Positions 1 to 9,404 of a DNA stretch of 64,000 nt are shown in pieces. Source of the DNA: JBKPNJ01 sp963695705 (GTDB lineage Bacteria; Actinomycetota; Actinomycetes; Propionibacteriales; Nocardioidaceae); the NCBI GenBank assembly GCA_963695705.1, contig CAVOHB010000009.1:1-64000 (forward strand), read 5' to 3'. Under the pieces are notes generated by a model. The model was given only the letters and a program-made list of their open reading frames with translations. It was not told the DNA's origin and made no database searches. Position 1 is the stretch's first letter; each line of letters begins with the position of its first letter. Position numbers and translations under genes: made by a program.

Positions 1-97
1 AAGAAGAGGTCAAAGACCCGACTGGTTGGGGCGAAGCCGTACCACCGATGTCACCGACGCGCTCCGTTGAGCGCCTGAAGACAAGGAGGAACCCACG

Positions 98-564
98 ATG
101 TTGACCACACTGTCACGCACAGCCGCCTTGGCCATGATGATTGCCGCCGGCATGACGGCAGCGGCCACCGCGCAAACCACCACGGCCGATCCGCACCATC
201 CCGGGATGACGCTCACACAGGCGATGCCGCCGTCCGGCATGATGGGGCCGGGCAGGATGAGCCAGGGCCAAGGGGCGCAGGCCGATCAGTCCGCCTGCCG
301 CCCGCTCAACCCGCCATGATGTGCGGCATGATGCAGCCCGGGATGATGGGCCAAGGGATGCAAGGGATGATGGGTCGCGGCATGATGGGCATGCCCGGAC
401 CCGCGCCGATGAAGATCTTCTTTGCCATTGCCGATGCGAACGGCGACGGCGGACTCTCCTTCGACGAGGTGACGGCCATTCACAAGCGGATCTTCGACAG
501 GGTCGACGCCGACAAGGACGGCAGAGCGACGCCCGAGGAAATCCAGGCCTTCATGCGGGAGTAG
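98..564 (+). CDS. Met-rich exported EF-hand protein (frameshifted)
   Basis: An AAGGAGGA ribosome site at 83-90 precedes ATG 98. The first frame gives a signal peptide (about residues 1-26, ending ATAQ) and a His/Met-rich stretch. It stops at 319, while a second frame carries on to 564 with a dense run of Met-Met-Gly and Gly-Met motifs and then two EF-hand loops (DANGDGGLSFDE and DADKDGRATPEE). The two halves only make sense as one protein of about 155 aa, so a one-base shift lies around 245-315. EF-hand loops bind calcium, and clustered Met residues are typical of periplasmic Cu(I)-binding proteins. With copA and cueR nearby, a periplasmic copper/calcium-binding role is likely but inferred. 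Confidence 0.6.
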
Positions 565-616
565 CGCGCGTCGGTGGATCGCCGCCCGGAGCAGCGCCAG
601 GACATGCGGGGATTCC

Positions 617-829
617 GATGATCTGTTCGTGGATGCGGAGCGGCATTGGATCTACTTGAGCTGTGGCGAGGGCTATCTGGAGGTATTCGAGCCGGATGCG
701 GGGACCTTCCGTCGGACCGCCCATCTACGCACCGCGCTGTTCGTTCCCGAACTGGATCGCCTGTTCTTGGCCGTGCGCGCGGGGGACCCGGAGCTGGGCG
801 CGATCTGCGTCTACAGGCCGGATCCCTGA
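617..829 (+). pseudogene. C-terminal remnant of a YncE-like beta-propeller protein
   Basis: From 617 the frame reads DDLFVDAERHWIYLSCGEG and continues to a stop at 829. This Asp-Asp-x-x-x-Asp-x-x-x-x-x-x-Ile-Tyr pattern with SCGEGYLEVFE resembles the last blades of YncE-type seven-bladed propellers. There is no signal peptide, no earlier blades and no convincing start, and the piece begins just after the EF-hand gene. It looks like the 3' stump of a gene lost by deletion. Family assignment is from recognition only. Confidence 0.45.
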
Positions 830-843
830 GAGGTCAGGAGCAC

Positions 844-2097
844 ATGACCAGCGTTGCCCAAGGCACGGAGCACCGGGACAGGGTCGATGGAATCCGCGCC
901 GCCGTGCCTTTCTCCCGGGACGTCAGGCGGGTTCTGGTGGCCCGGTCGCTGCGGGCATTCGGCGACGGCTACGTGGCGATCCTGCTGCCCGTGCACCTTT
1001 CACGCCTCGGCTACGACGCCTTCGGGGTCGGCCTCATCTCGACCGCGTCGTTGCTGGGCTCCGCCCTGCTGACGCTCGCCCTCGGGCTGGTTGCCTACCG
1101 GATCTCGCGACGTCCGGCGTTGCTCGCCGCGGGCCTCCTGATGGCCGCAACCGGATTCGGCTTCGCCAGAGTCGATGCATTCTGGCCGCTGCTGCTCATC
1201 GCCTTCGTCGGCACGCTCAATCCGTCGGGCGGCGACGTCAGCGTGTTCCTGCCCCTGGAGCACACTGTTCTGGCCCACGTCGTCGCCGACGAGGACCGAA
1301 CGGCGGCGTTCGCCCGCTACAGTTTCTCGGCGCGTTCTTCGGTGCTCTGGGAGCACTCTCCGTCGGCATGGTGGACTGGCTCGCGCCGGTATCGCGCCAC
1401 GGCTACGACGGCGTCCGCCTTGTTCGGACTCTACGGCGTCCATCGGGCTGGTCACGTTCCTCCTCTACCGCGCATCTGTCGCCCCGGGTGGAAGCGGGCA
1501 CCGCACCCACCGGCACCACTGGGTCCGTCGCGCGGGATCGTCTACCGCCTCGCCGCCCTGTTCTCGGTCGACGCCTTCGGCGGGGGGATGGTCGTCAACG
1601 CGTTGCTCACGATCTGGCTCAGCGAGCGGTTCGGCATCGGCGTCGCCACCGTCGGGGCGATCTTCTTCGCGACCAGCCTGTGCTCGGCGGTCTCGTACTT
1701 CGCGGCGGTGCCGCTGGCCAAGCGGTTCGGACTGATCAACACCATGGTGTTCACGCACCTGCCGTCCAGCGTCTTCCTGATCCTGACCGCCTTCGCGCCG
1801 ACGGTCTGGATCGCGTTCGCGCTGCTGCTCCTGCGGAGCCTGCTGTCGCAGATGGACGTGCCGACCCGCTCCTCGTACGTCATGGCGGTGGTCGAGCCGG
1901 AGGAGCGGCCCGCCGCCGCGAGCGTCACGGCCGTGCCCCGCAGCCTCGCCTCGGCCGTCGCGCCACTCCTGTCCGGCTGGCTGCTGACCGCGTCGCCGTT
2001 CGGCTGGCCGCTCGTGCTCGCCGGCACCCTGAAAATAGCCTACGACCTGACGCTGCTGCGGCAGTTCTCGGCGATCAAGCCACCGGAGGAACGCTGA
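844..2097 (+). CDS. MFS transporter, internally frameshifted
   Basis: The start ATG at 844 follows GAGGTCAGGAG (a good ribosome site). The protein has about 417 codons with many hydrophobic helices, for example around residues 45-110 and 235-400, and the loop between helices carries the GxxxxRxGRR-like basic motif of MFS carriers in degenerate form. The frame stays open to 2097, but roughly 1320-1530 is written in the other two frames: hydrophobic helices with Gly-Ala-Leu runs appear first in frame 3, then in frame 2, before the original frame resumes. At least two compensating indels are therefore present. The substrate is not evident. It sits between metal-resistance genes and converges on the copA-cueR operon, overlapping ykvA by 23 nt. 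Confidence 0.7.
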   Translation: MTSVAQGTEHRDRVDGIRAAVPFSRDVRRVLVARSLRAFGDGYVAILLPVHLSRLGYDAFGVGLISTASLLGSALLTLALGLVAYRISRRPALLAAGLLMAATGFGFARVDAFWPLLLIAFVGTLNPSGGDVSVFLPLEHTVLAHVVADEDRTAAFARYSFSARSSVLWEHSPSAWWTGSRRYRATATTASALFGLYGVHRAGHVPPLPRICRPGWKRAPHPPAPLGPSRGIVYRLAALFSVDAFGGGMVVNALLTIWLSERFGIGVATVGAIFFATSLCSAVSYFAAVPLAKRFGLINTMVFTHLPSSVFLILTAFAPTVWIAFALLLLRSLLSQMDVPTRSSYVMAVVEPEERPAAASVTAVPRSLASAVAPLLSGWLLTASPFGWPLVLAGTLKIAYDLTLLRQFSAIKPPEER

Positions 2098-2513
2098 CGC
2101 GGTTCAGGGCTGGCTCCTTCACCCGGATGCGGGGCCAGAACAACCAGATCAGGAATGCGGCGGCCAGGAGCCACAGCGTGATGATCGCCGCAGCGGCGAC
2201 CTTGCTGACCGGACGTCCCTCCCGCGCAATCGCCTCGGCCCGGAACTCCATCATCAGGTCAGCCGGGACGAGCTTGATGGCGAGCAGGATTCCCAGAGGC
2301 ACGATGAGAAGGTCGTCGAGGTAGCCGAGCACCGGCACGAAGTCCGGGATGAGATCGATCGGCGAGAGCGCATAGGCGGCCACCGCTCCGGCCGCCGCCT
2401 TCGCATACCAGGGCCACCCGGTGGTCTCGGGCGGCGATCCAGAGCGCCACGACATCGCGTTTGATGGTGCGCGCCCATCGCTTGGCCCGGTCGATCAAGC
2501 TGTCGGTGCCCAT
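2075..2513 (-). CDS. YkvA/DUF1232 family membrane protein (frameshifted)
   Basis: Reading leftward from ATG 2513, the first 35 residues (MGTDSLIDRAKRWARTIKRD...) lie in one frame. After about 2415 the protein continues in another as WYAKAAAGAVAAYALSPIDL and LIPDFVPVLGYLDDLLIVPL, the DUF1232 signature. A C-terminal membrane helix follows around the last 40 residues. One indel near 2415 reconciles the two. DUF1232 proteins are small membrane proteins of unknown function. It is the last gene of the leftward copper operon, 13 nt after the previous stop. Confidence 0.75.
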
Positions 2514-2526
2514 ACGACGGCTTCCC

Positions 2527-2853
2527 TTACGATAGAGCGGTCGCCGGGGCTGCGAGGTCGACGAAGCCCTGCACCAGCATGATCACCCCTAGGACACCGA
2601 CGAGTCCGGCCGAGGCCAGCGGCAGACGCTGGATCAGGCGGTCGGAGAAGTTGATCCGCTTCGAAGCATGCTGCACACCCCAAGCGGCCGCGACGCCGAC
2701 GGACACCATGGTGATCGCCAGCCAGAGGAAGGCCACTGCGAGAAGCACGATGCGGACCTTGGCGGCGAGGCGCAGAGAGGCGGCGACGCGATCCGGCAGG
2801 GGCGCGGCTCCGAATGTGCCCAGGAATGGCACCGCACCGGCGAGTTTGATCAT
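2527..2853 (-). CDS. Two-helix membrane protein in the copper operon
   Basis: The protein has 108 aa. ATG 2853 is preceded on the minus strand by GAGGTGAGG, which sets the start. Two hydrophobic segments are clear, about residues 33-58 and 77-100, joined by a basic linker (HASKRINFSDRLIQR). I recognise no family. It lies 32 nt after cueR and 13 nt before ykvA, so it is almost certainly co-transcribed with copA-cueR. A role in copper handling is inferred from position only. Confidence 0.65.
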   Translation of the reverse strand: MIKLAGAVPFLGTFGAAPLPDRVAASLRLAAKVRIVLLAVAFLWLAITMVSVGVAAAWGVQHASKRINFSDRLIQRLPLASAGLVGVLGVIMLVQGFVDLAAPATALS

Positions 2854-2885
2854 TCGGACGTCCTCACCTCGTTCGCCTCCCTTGG

Positions 2886-3374
2886 CTAGTTGCGCACCCC
2901 CTTCGGCGCCGTGCCCCGACGTGCGGAGCGGAGGCCGACGGCTCCGAACTGCGGGGACGAGTGGATGTCGATCAGTCCCACTTCGTGGCCGCCCTGAAGT
3001 CCCTCGATGATCGGGCACTCGGGCCGCTCGTCGCCGTGGCAGTGCTTCGCGAGATGCCTGAGGGTGGCGGCCATCTCCTGCAACTCCCGCGCCTTCCGCT
3101 CCAGGATGTCGACGTGCTCGAGGGCGATCCGCTTCACGTCCGTGCTGGCGCGATCCCGGTCCCGCCACAGGGTGACGAGTTCCGCGATCTGCTCGACCGA
3201 GAAGCCGAGGTCGCGCGCCCGCCGGATGAAGCCGAGGGTGTGGACGTCGTTGTCGGAGTACACGCGGTACCCGGCTTCCGTCCTGACCGTCTTCGGGATC
3301 AGCCCGATCGACTCGTAGTAGCGGATCATCTTGGCCGAGACGCCCGAGGCGTCGGCTGCCTGTCCGATGTTCAT
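2886..3374 (-). CDS. cueR: CueR-type MerR regulator of copper efflux
   Basis: The 162-aa protein starts with a MerR winged helix-turn-helix (NIGQAADASGVSAKMIRYYE, RTEAGYRVYS) followed by the dimerisation helix. The metal site is the CueR pattern of two cysteines separated by seven residues, CHGDERPEC at about 119-127, which favours monovalent Cu, Ag or Au. ASTDVK in the long helix occupies the position where CueR has Ser77. CueR proteins activate copA by untwisting a promoter with an overlong spacer, and exactly such a promoter lies at 6002-6032 in front of copA. The gene lies 51 nt after copA, implying autoregulation. It is intact, unlike copA. Confidence 0.9.
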   Translation of the reverse strand: MNIGQAADASGVSAKMIRYYESIGLIPKTVRTEAGYRVYSDNDVHTLGFIRRARDLGFSVEQIAELVTLWRDRDRASTDVKRIALEHVDILERKARELQEMAATLRHLAKHCHGDERPECPIIEGLQGGHEVGLIDIHSSPQFGAVGLRSARRGTAPKGVRN

Positions 3375-3425
3375 TCCAAATCCTCCTCAGGTCAGTGGAT
3401 GGCCCGCCGTGGCGGACCACGGTCG

Positions 3426-5969
3426 TCATTCTCCCGGGGCGAGCCGGGGCGCGGGCGCGGATGCGCCGGATGCCGCGTCCGAGCCGACCGGCGCCCTGAA
3501 CCCGCGCAGGCGCAGGGCATTGCCCAGCACGAACACGCTCGAGAGCGCCATCGCGCCCGCCGCGATCATCGGCGACAGCAGCGTGCCGTTGACCGGATAC
3601 AGCGCACCCGCGGCCACCGGGATCAGCACCACGTTGTAGGCGAAGGCCCAGAACAGGTTCTGCCGGATGTTGCGGATCGTGGCCTTCGACAGGGCGATCG
3701 CGTTCGGCACGCCGCGCAGGTCGCCGGACATCAGCACCACGTCGGCGCTCTCGATCGCGATGTCCGTGCCCGTGCCGATGGCGAGGCCGACGTCCGCCGC
3801 GGCCAGCGCCGGGGCGTCGTTGATGCCGTCGCCGACGAAGGCGACGCGGCGTCCGCCGGCCTGCAAGCCGCTTGACCGAGGCGACCTTGCCGTCGGGCAG
3901 GACCTCGGCGATGACCTCGTCGATGCCGACCTGGCGGGCGATGGCCTGTGCCGTGCGGCGGTTGTCGCCCGTGATCATCGCGACCTTGAGGCCGAGGCGG
4001 TGCAGGGCCGCGATCGCCTCCGGGGTGGACGGCTTGATCGGGTCGGCCACGGCGATGATCGCCGCGAGCCGGCCGTCGATGGCGGCGTAGAGCGGGCTCT
4101 TGCCCTCGTCGCCGAGACGGGACGCCGCCGACGCGAACTCCGTGATCGGATGACCGAGCCGCTCCATGTAGCGGTCAGCCCCGACCTCGACCCTCCGGCC
4201 CTGGACCGTCGCCGTGATCGCCGAAGCCGGGAACGGCCTCGAAGTCCGTCGACCGACGCCAGTTCGAGCCCCCGGTGCGTGGCCGCCGCGACGATGGCCT
4301 CGCCGATCGGATGCTCGGACCGGGTCTCCACGGCCGCGACGAGCGCCAGCACCTCGGCTTCGGCGAAATCCCTGGGCGGCGATCAGGTCGGTCAGCTCCG
4401 GACGTCCCTTGGTCAGGGTGCCCGTCTTGTCGAGCGCCACCACCTGGACGTCGCCCAGGCCCTGCAAGGCCTCGCCCTGGCGGAACAGGACGCCGAGCTC
4501 GGCCGCCCGGCCCGTGCCGACCATGATCGAGGTCGGCGTCGCCAGGCCCATGGCGCACGGGCAGGCGATGATCAGGACGGCGACCGCGTTCACGAGGGCG
4601 AAGCTCAGGGCCGGCTCCGGACCGAACACCAGCCAGACCAGGAAGGTGAGGGCGGCAGCGGCCATCACGGCGGGCACGAACCACGTCGTCACCTTGTCGA
4701 CGAGCGCCTGGATCGGGAGCTTGGATCCCTGGGCCGCCTCGACCATGCGGATGATCTGCGCCAGCACCGTGTCGGCGCCGACCTTGGTCGCCCGGAACGT
4801 GAAGCTGCCCGTCTTGTTGATCGTGCCGCCGACGACCGGGCTGCCCTCGGCCTTCTGCACCGGGACGGGCTCGCCCGTGATCATGGACTCGTCGACGTAG
4901 GACGAGCCCTCGACGACGTCGCCGTCGACCGGGACCTTCTCGCCGGGGCGGACCTGGACGAGGTCGCCCGTGCGGACCTCCGCCAGCGGGATCTCGACCA
5001 CGCTGCCCTCGCGGACCACGCGCGCGGTCTTCGGCGTCAGCCCCATCAGGCGCTTGATGGCCTCGGAGGTGCGTCCCTTGGCCTTGGCCTCGAGGAAGCG
5101 CCCGAGCAGGATCAGGGTCACGATGACGGCCGCCGCCTCGTAGTACACGTTCGCCGTGCCCGCAGGCAGGACGCCGCGCGCGAACGTCGCGACGACCGAG
5201 TAGCCGTAGGCCGCCGCGGTGCCGAGGGCCACGAGCGAGTTCATGTCCGGGGCGCAGGCGCAGCAGGGCAGGAACGCCCTTGCGGAAGAACCGCAGGCCG
5301 GGACCGAACAGGACGAGCGTCGTCAGGGCGAACTGGAGGTACCAGCTCTCCCGGTGGCCGATGGTGTCCATGATCCACTCGTGCACGCCCGGCACGAAGT
5401 GCGATCCCATCTCCAGGGCGAACACCGGAAGCGTGAGGACGGCGGCGACGACGAGGGAGCGTCCGCAGGGACGCGATCTCCGCCTCGCGGGCGGCGTGCT
5501 CCTCATCGGTGCGATCGACGTCGACGCGGACCTCCTCGGCCTCGTAGCCGGTCGCCTCGACCGCCGCGACGAGGCGGCCCATCGCCTCCGCCGAGCCGAA
5601 GAACCGCACGGTGGCGCGCTCGGTCGCCAGGTTGACCGCGGCATCGACGACGCCGGGCACGCGCTTCAGGGCCTTCTCGACCCGCGCGACGCAGGAGGCG
5701 CAGGTCATGCCGGAGACCTTCAGCTCGACGGTGGCAGGCATCGGCTCGTAGCCGACGTCGCGGATCGCCTCGACGACCGCCTGCGGATCGGCATCCGCGG
5801 AACCGAACGACACGCTGGCGCGCTCGGTCGCCAGGTTCACGTTGGCGGCGGTGACGCCCTCGATCCGCCGGATCGCCTTCTCGACGCGGCCGACGCACGA
5901 CGCGCAGGTCATTCCCTGGACGGGAATCTCGACCGTCAGGCCTTGCCTGGCCAACTTCTTCACAGCCAT
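3426..5969 (-). CDS. copA: Cu(I)-exporting P1B-type ATPase CopA (several frameshifts)
   Basis: Cu(I) export pump of the inner membrane. ATG 5969 (MAVKKLARQG) is chosen because the upstream in-frame ATG at 6032 lies inside the promoter; AGGAGT precedes 5969. In order: two heavy-metal domains, each with GMTCASC; transmembrane helices; TGEPVP actuator motif; CPC metal site in ACPCAMGLATPTS; phosphorylation motif DKTGTLTKG; SEHPIGEA; and GDGINDAPALAAADVG. These motifs are spread over three frames, with switches near 5470, 5265, 4375, 4230 and 3865, giving about 845 residues once joined. All catalytic motifs are present, so the breaks look like sequence errors. First gene of the operon copA-cueR-membrane protein-ykvA. 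Confidence 0.85.
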
Positions 5970-6001
5970 TTCGGAACTCCTACCCGGAAGCATTGGCTGA
6001 G

Positions 6002-6032
6002 TGTGTAATCCTTCCAACAGTGGGAAGGTCAA
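6002..6032 (-). promoter_or_regulatory. CueR-controlled copA promoter with 19-bp spacer
   Basis: On the minus strand TTGACC (-35, 6027-6032) and TACACA (-10, 6002-6007) are separated by exactly 19 bp. The spacer region carries the perfect dyad CCTTCC-N7-GGAAGG (6010-6028). Overlong spacing plus a central CCTTCC/GGAAGG dyad is the hallmark of CueR-activated promoters such as E. coli copA. The copA ATG at 5969 lies 33 nt past the -10. Confidence 0.85.
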
Positions 6033-6154
6033 GCGGCCGTTTCAAGCTCGGGGGCTCCTCGTCTGAGAGGTCGTCCTGGTGATATCATGTCCTCATGGAT
6101 CTTCCTGATTGGGTCCCGATTGCCCCGTACGAACGGGCCTTCTGACGTTTGCCT

Positions 6155-6529
6155 TCAGAAGGGCAGAGGTTCCTCTCCACAGCTGCCGCACGGCAGCGGG
6201 CGGCCCACCATATCGGCTGGCGCGGCGTAATAGGTGCCGTGGTGACCACACTGGCATTTGATGATCACCTGCTGCACGACCGAACTCGCAGGAACCGGGC
6301 GTCCGGCTTCGGCTTTAATGCGCGATGAGCCGGCGGGGCCCGTGGACGTCGTGTTTGGCGCGGCCGGAGGTCTGGCGGTCTGCTTCTGGTGCTCTGCTAA
6401 TGCCTTACTCGCCTGGGCCTGAAGAGCTATCTTCGAGGGCCTTCGAGAAGGGGCTCCCCAAAATTCCACTGGCACGTCGGGATCGAAGATCCGCTGGCGA
6501 CGCAGCCGCTCGAAGTCGATTTTGGACAT
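6155..6529 (-). CDS. Hypothetical protein with C-terminal zinc ribbon
   Basis: The 124-aa protein has a polar, Pro/Ala-rich middle and a C-terminal CxC ... CxxC pattern (KCQCGHHGTYYAAPA, then LPCGSCGEE), spaced like a small zinc ribbon. The N-terminus (MSKIDFERLRRQRIFDPDVP) is charged and soluble. No family was recognised. It lies between the copper promoter and the integrase module and could belong to the integrated element. GC content just upstream is lower than in the surrounding chromosome. Confidence 0.55.
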   Translation of the reverse strand: MSKIDFERLRRQRIFDPDVPVEFWGAPSRRPSKIALQAQASKALAEHQKQTARPPAAPNTTSTGPAGSSRIKAEAGRPVPASSVVQQVIIKCQCGHHGTYYAAPADMVGRPLPCGSCGEEPLPF

Positions 6530-7052
6530 TTTAAACTCTCAAATTTTCCGTGATGACACTCAGCATGATCCTGACAGACGTCGCCGTGCCGACGGCTGTA
6601 TTGATCCATGAGGTTCGCGGGACAAGCAGTAGAGTGCACTTATTGCACGTTGTTCCGGTATAGCCTGAATGAAGGGTCTCAGAGTCCTGATCCGAGATGT
6701 CAAAAACAACCAACCCACTTCACCGTATCTGTCCGGCGCGTCGAGACGTCCGGCGCCAGTACCTCAGGAGACGATGATTTGGCTCGCTCGCGCGGTGTGA
6801 GCATCGGACACTCGATGCTCATTGGTACTACATGGACATTATTGAGGATCCAGGGTGGACAACAAAAGTCCGCAGACGGACGTGCCAACCATGGCCAAGG
6901 AACGCTCATTTGAGCTTATGCTTGGGAACCGATAAAGGAGCGGATTGGCCGTCCTTCATCAAGCCGAGGCTGTTGTCGGACGGCTCAAGGGGATCAGCGA
7001 AGTCAGCGAGGCGCTTCGCCGCTACGAGGCGTCCTCGGTGTTCCCTCACTAC
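6530..7052. other. Gene-poor stretch with an 8-bp inverted repeat
   Basis: I see no convincing gene here; open frames on both strands are short and lack family resemblance. A perfect inverted repeat GAGCATCG / CGATGCTC with a 6-nt loop lies at 6799-6820 and could be an operator for the divergent flanking genes. The stretch is visibly less GC-rich than the chromosome, which fits element-derived DNA. Confidence 0.4.
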
Positions 7053-7325
7053 CTATCCCGGTCCATGGTCAAGGAGGGACAGGACCTCGTTGGCCTTCCA
7101 CACAGTGATCTTCGGGCCAAGCTTCAGAGGCTTAGGAAAGCGCCCCGTCTTGACACCCGCCCACCAAGTGGATTTGGACACGGGGATAGGCCCTGTCGGC
7201 GCCAGGATCGAGGAGAGGCGGACGAAGCCAGTCTGGGGGAATTCGTTGTACGTCAAGTCGTAGGCTCCTTGTTCTGAGGGAGCCCCTTCATTAGTCGGTT
7301 TTACGAGCCTGTCATCAAGCGCCAA
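7053..7325 (-). CDS. AlpA-family phage/element transcriptional regulator
   Basis: The 90-aa protein is polar at the N-terminus and ends in an AlpA-like winged helix-turn-helix: FVRLSSILAP, then VSKSTWWAGVKTGRFPKPLK, then KITVWKANEVLSLL. AlpA-like proteins regulate integrase or excisionase genes on P4-type elements. ATG 7325 lies 6 nt after the stop of the upstream 221-aa gene, so int, that gene and alpA form one leftward unit. Confidence 0.7.
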   Translation of the reverse strand: MALDDRLVKPTNEGAPSEQGAYDLTYNEFPQTGFVRLSSILAPTGPIPVSKSTWWAGVKTGRFPKPLKLGPKITVWKANEVLSLLDHGPG

Positions 7326-7331
7326 GTCCGC

Positions 7332-7997
7332 TTATTCCTGCATTTTGTGAGACTTCAAAGCTCGCATGATAGTGGCCCGGCTATAACCGTGCAGTTGGCT
7401 GATCGAGTGGACGGCGGCTTCGAGCTTCCCAAGCCGGTTCTTCTCGAACCGGACTAACATCGCGATGTGATCATTCCTCAACTTGACTTCTTGACGATTC
7501 GACGGCTTCCCGCGACTACGCCGTTGGATGCTAAAATGCCAGGGCTCCTTGGTGCTGGGGCTGGTGTCAATGACAGCTCCGAGGCGCTTCAACAGACCGG
7601 ACGCCTCACGGAGGTAAAGACCGATCGGGGAGGTTCTTTGGTTCTCGATTGCCTCGTGTAACTGTGACGTGCTGCCAGTCCAATCATCTTCCGACTGGCT
7701 TTCAAGCGGCCCTTGTTCTGGCTCAGGAGGGTTATCCTCTATGCCAGGGGAACCCTGGGCAGAGGGATCCGCTCGGTTAGCCGTTTCTGGGTCGTTTGCC
7801 ACCGCTCCTTGGCAAGTGCCGTCGAGTTTACGACTGACGTTGGAGAATACGAGCTTAGACGCCTGCTCGTCGCCGGGATCGAGAAGTTCGCCAATGAGGG
7901 ACAGGTTCGCCTGGAGCTCTGCCAGATAGGCACACAACACGGCCACGTTCCCGGTGTCGAGGGCCTCCCTGGCATCGAAAGCATCAAGATCAGGCAT
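7332..7997 (-). CDS. Hypothetical element-borne protein (221 aa)
   Basis: ATG 7997 (MPDLDAFDARE) overlaps the integrase stop by 8 nt; an in-frame TTG at 8009 is less likely. The N-terminal third is helical, the middle is acidic and Pro/Ser-rich, and the last 70 residues are basic, ending in a possible DNA-binding helix pair (LHGYSRATIMRALKSHK). I do not recognise the family. Overlap with the integrase and close spacing to alpA point to a function in element control. Confidence 0.5.
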   Translation of the reverse strand: MPDLDAFDAREALDTGNVAVLCAYLAELQANLSLIGELLDPGDEQASKLVFSNVSRKLDGTCQGAVANDPETANRADPSAQGSPGIEDNPPEPEQGPLESQSEDDWTGSTSQLHEAIENQRTSPIGLYLREASGLLKRLGAVIDTSPSTKEPWHFSIQRRSRGKPSNRQEVKLRNDHIAMLVRFEKNRLGKLEAAVHSISQLHGYSRATIMRALKSHKMQE

Positions 7998-9256
7998 GGC
8001 GCCGCCCAATTCTGACTACCTTGAGGGCACGCCCAGTCGGATCCGACGCATTCCGCCCAGTAGGGTTCGAGCCTCCACTAAGTTCGTCGATATGATCCGC
8101 CCAGAACCCCATCATCTTTCGCCGATCCTCAAGATACTCGGACCTGTGATAGGCCGCCCGAACCACGTTCCGTTCCTGATGAGCGAGCTGCCGCTCGATC
8201 ACGTCCGGATCGAAGCCAAGCTCATTCAGCAGCGTCGAAGCTGAAGAGCGGAAGCCGTGGCCGGTGGCGCGACCGTGGAAACCAAGCCGGTACAGGGCGT
8301 ACAAAATCGTGTTCTCCGACATTGGCTTGCTACCGCGCCGTTCATTCGGAAAGACAAAGTTCGAGTGGCCTGTCAGCAGCCGCAGTTCAGATAAGAGCAT
8401 TAGAACCTGACGGGATAACGGGACGATGTGTTCCCGCCTCATCTTCATCCGCTCGGGTGGGATGCGCCAGATGGCTTCCCCGACATCGAATTCCGACCAA
8501 TGTGCCTGGCGAAGTTCACCGGTGCGCACGAACGTGTAGGCCATCAAGAGAAGCGCCGATCGGGTGATCGGACTGCCGTCATAGGCCTTTACCTTGGCAA
8601 CCAGTTCGCCAAATTCTTGTGACTTTGTCAGAGCGGCGAAGCTTCGAGGCTTGTGAGCCTTAAACGTGCCCCGCAGGGGTGCTGCAGGATCACTATCGGC
8701 CCGCCCGGTGGCGATCGCATACCGGAACACCTGGGAGGCCCACATTCGTACCTTCCGGAGGGCGGAAAGTGCGCCGCGGCGCTCCATCAGGAGCAGACTT
8801 TCTCTCATGATCGGGACCGTGATGTCACGAATGGGATAATCGCCAAGCTGGGGGTACAGGTTCGCCGATAGTGCCGAATGGACCGCTTCACGGTAACTGG
8901 GTGACCATTCGCCAGCCCGGGCTCCAATCCATTCCTCAGCTATGGCCTGGAAGGTCTCTTTTGTGGACAACAGCTTCGCGGCGTTGGCGTTTACGGTCGG
9001 CGACTGGGTCCTTACCATCCCGGACCAACTGGCGGGCTTGTACTACCGCCGTACGAGCCTCAGCGAGGCTGATCTCCGGATAGACGCCGACGGCATAGAG
9101 CTTCTCTTTCCCTGCAATCCGATACTTGAGGCGCCAATAGCGCGTGCCGTTCGGGTTGATAAGCAGGAAGAGGCCGTCGCCATCGGACAGCTTGTAAGGC
9201 TTGGATCGCGACTTAGCTTGGCAAATCTTGGTGTCGGTTAGTCGGTCTCGGGCCAC
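7990..9256 (-). CDS. P4-type tyrosine integrase (frameshifted)
   Basis: GTG 9256 (MARDRLTDTKICQAK) opens a DUF4102-type N-terminal arm-binding domain (KPYKLSDGDGLFLLINPNG...). After a frame switch around 8990-9010 the core-binding and catalytic domains follow. Visible catalytic elements are Arg in YTFVRTGELRQAHW, HGFRSSASTLLNE, His in LAHQERN and the tyrosine in AAYHRSEYL. The joined protein has about 415 aa, normal for the family. Such integrases insert elements into the 3' end of tRNA genes, and tRNA-Ser(GCT) lies 185 nt upstream with its 3' end facing the gene. The break would inactivate it unless it is a sequence error. Confidence 0.85.
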
Positions 9257-9283
9257 GGGACGATCATCCAGGGAAGATGGGTT

Positions 9284-9327
9284 ATTATACCCCCATTCCG
9301 GATTCTTGTACCCCCTCCGCTACCCCC
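9284..9327 (-). promoter_or_regulatory. Integrase promoter overlapped by TACCCCC triplets
   Basis: A perfect -10 (TATAAT on the minus strand, 9284-9289) lies 28 nt upstream of the integrase GTG. TACCCCC occurs three times on the plus strand, at 9288-9294, 9309-9315 and 9321-9327. Short repeated sites between the attachment tRNA and the integrase start are where arm-type integrase sites normally lie, and the first overlaps the -10, which would allow autorepression. The binding role is inferred. Confidence 0.4.
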
Positions 9328-9404
9328 AATATCGTCGGATAGAAGCGCACTCAGTCGGACCGAGTTGGATGAAGGATCTGGTTATGTATCTGAATCCATT
9401 GTCT

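Noticed and set aside
1..97. Possible 3' end of an upstream gene
   Set aside because: All three frames reach a stop by about position 110, but none has recognisable content, so no gene is called.
3667..5373. Long open frame on the plus strand (about 568 codons)
   Set aside because: It is antisense to copA, rich in Arg/Asp/His from GC-biased codon shadows, and has no family features; the minus strand carries all CopA motifs.
5970..6032. Upstream in-frame start for copA (MTFPLLEGLHTQPMLPG)
   Set aside because: It lies within the CueR promoter and would start upstream of the transcript; ATG 5969 has a ribosome site.
6095..6145. Sixteen-codon frame MDLPDWVPIAPYERAF
   Set aside because: No ribosome site, no homology I can name, and too short to separate from chance.
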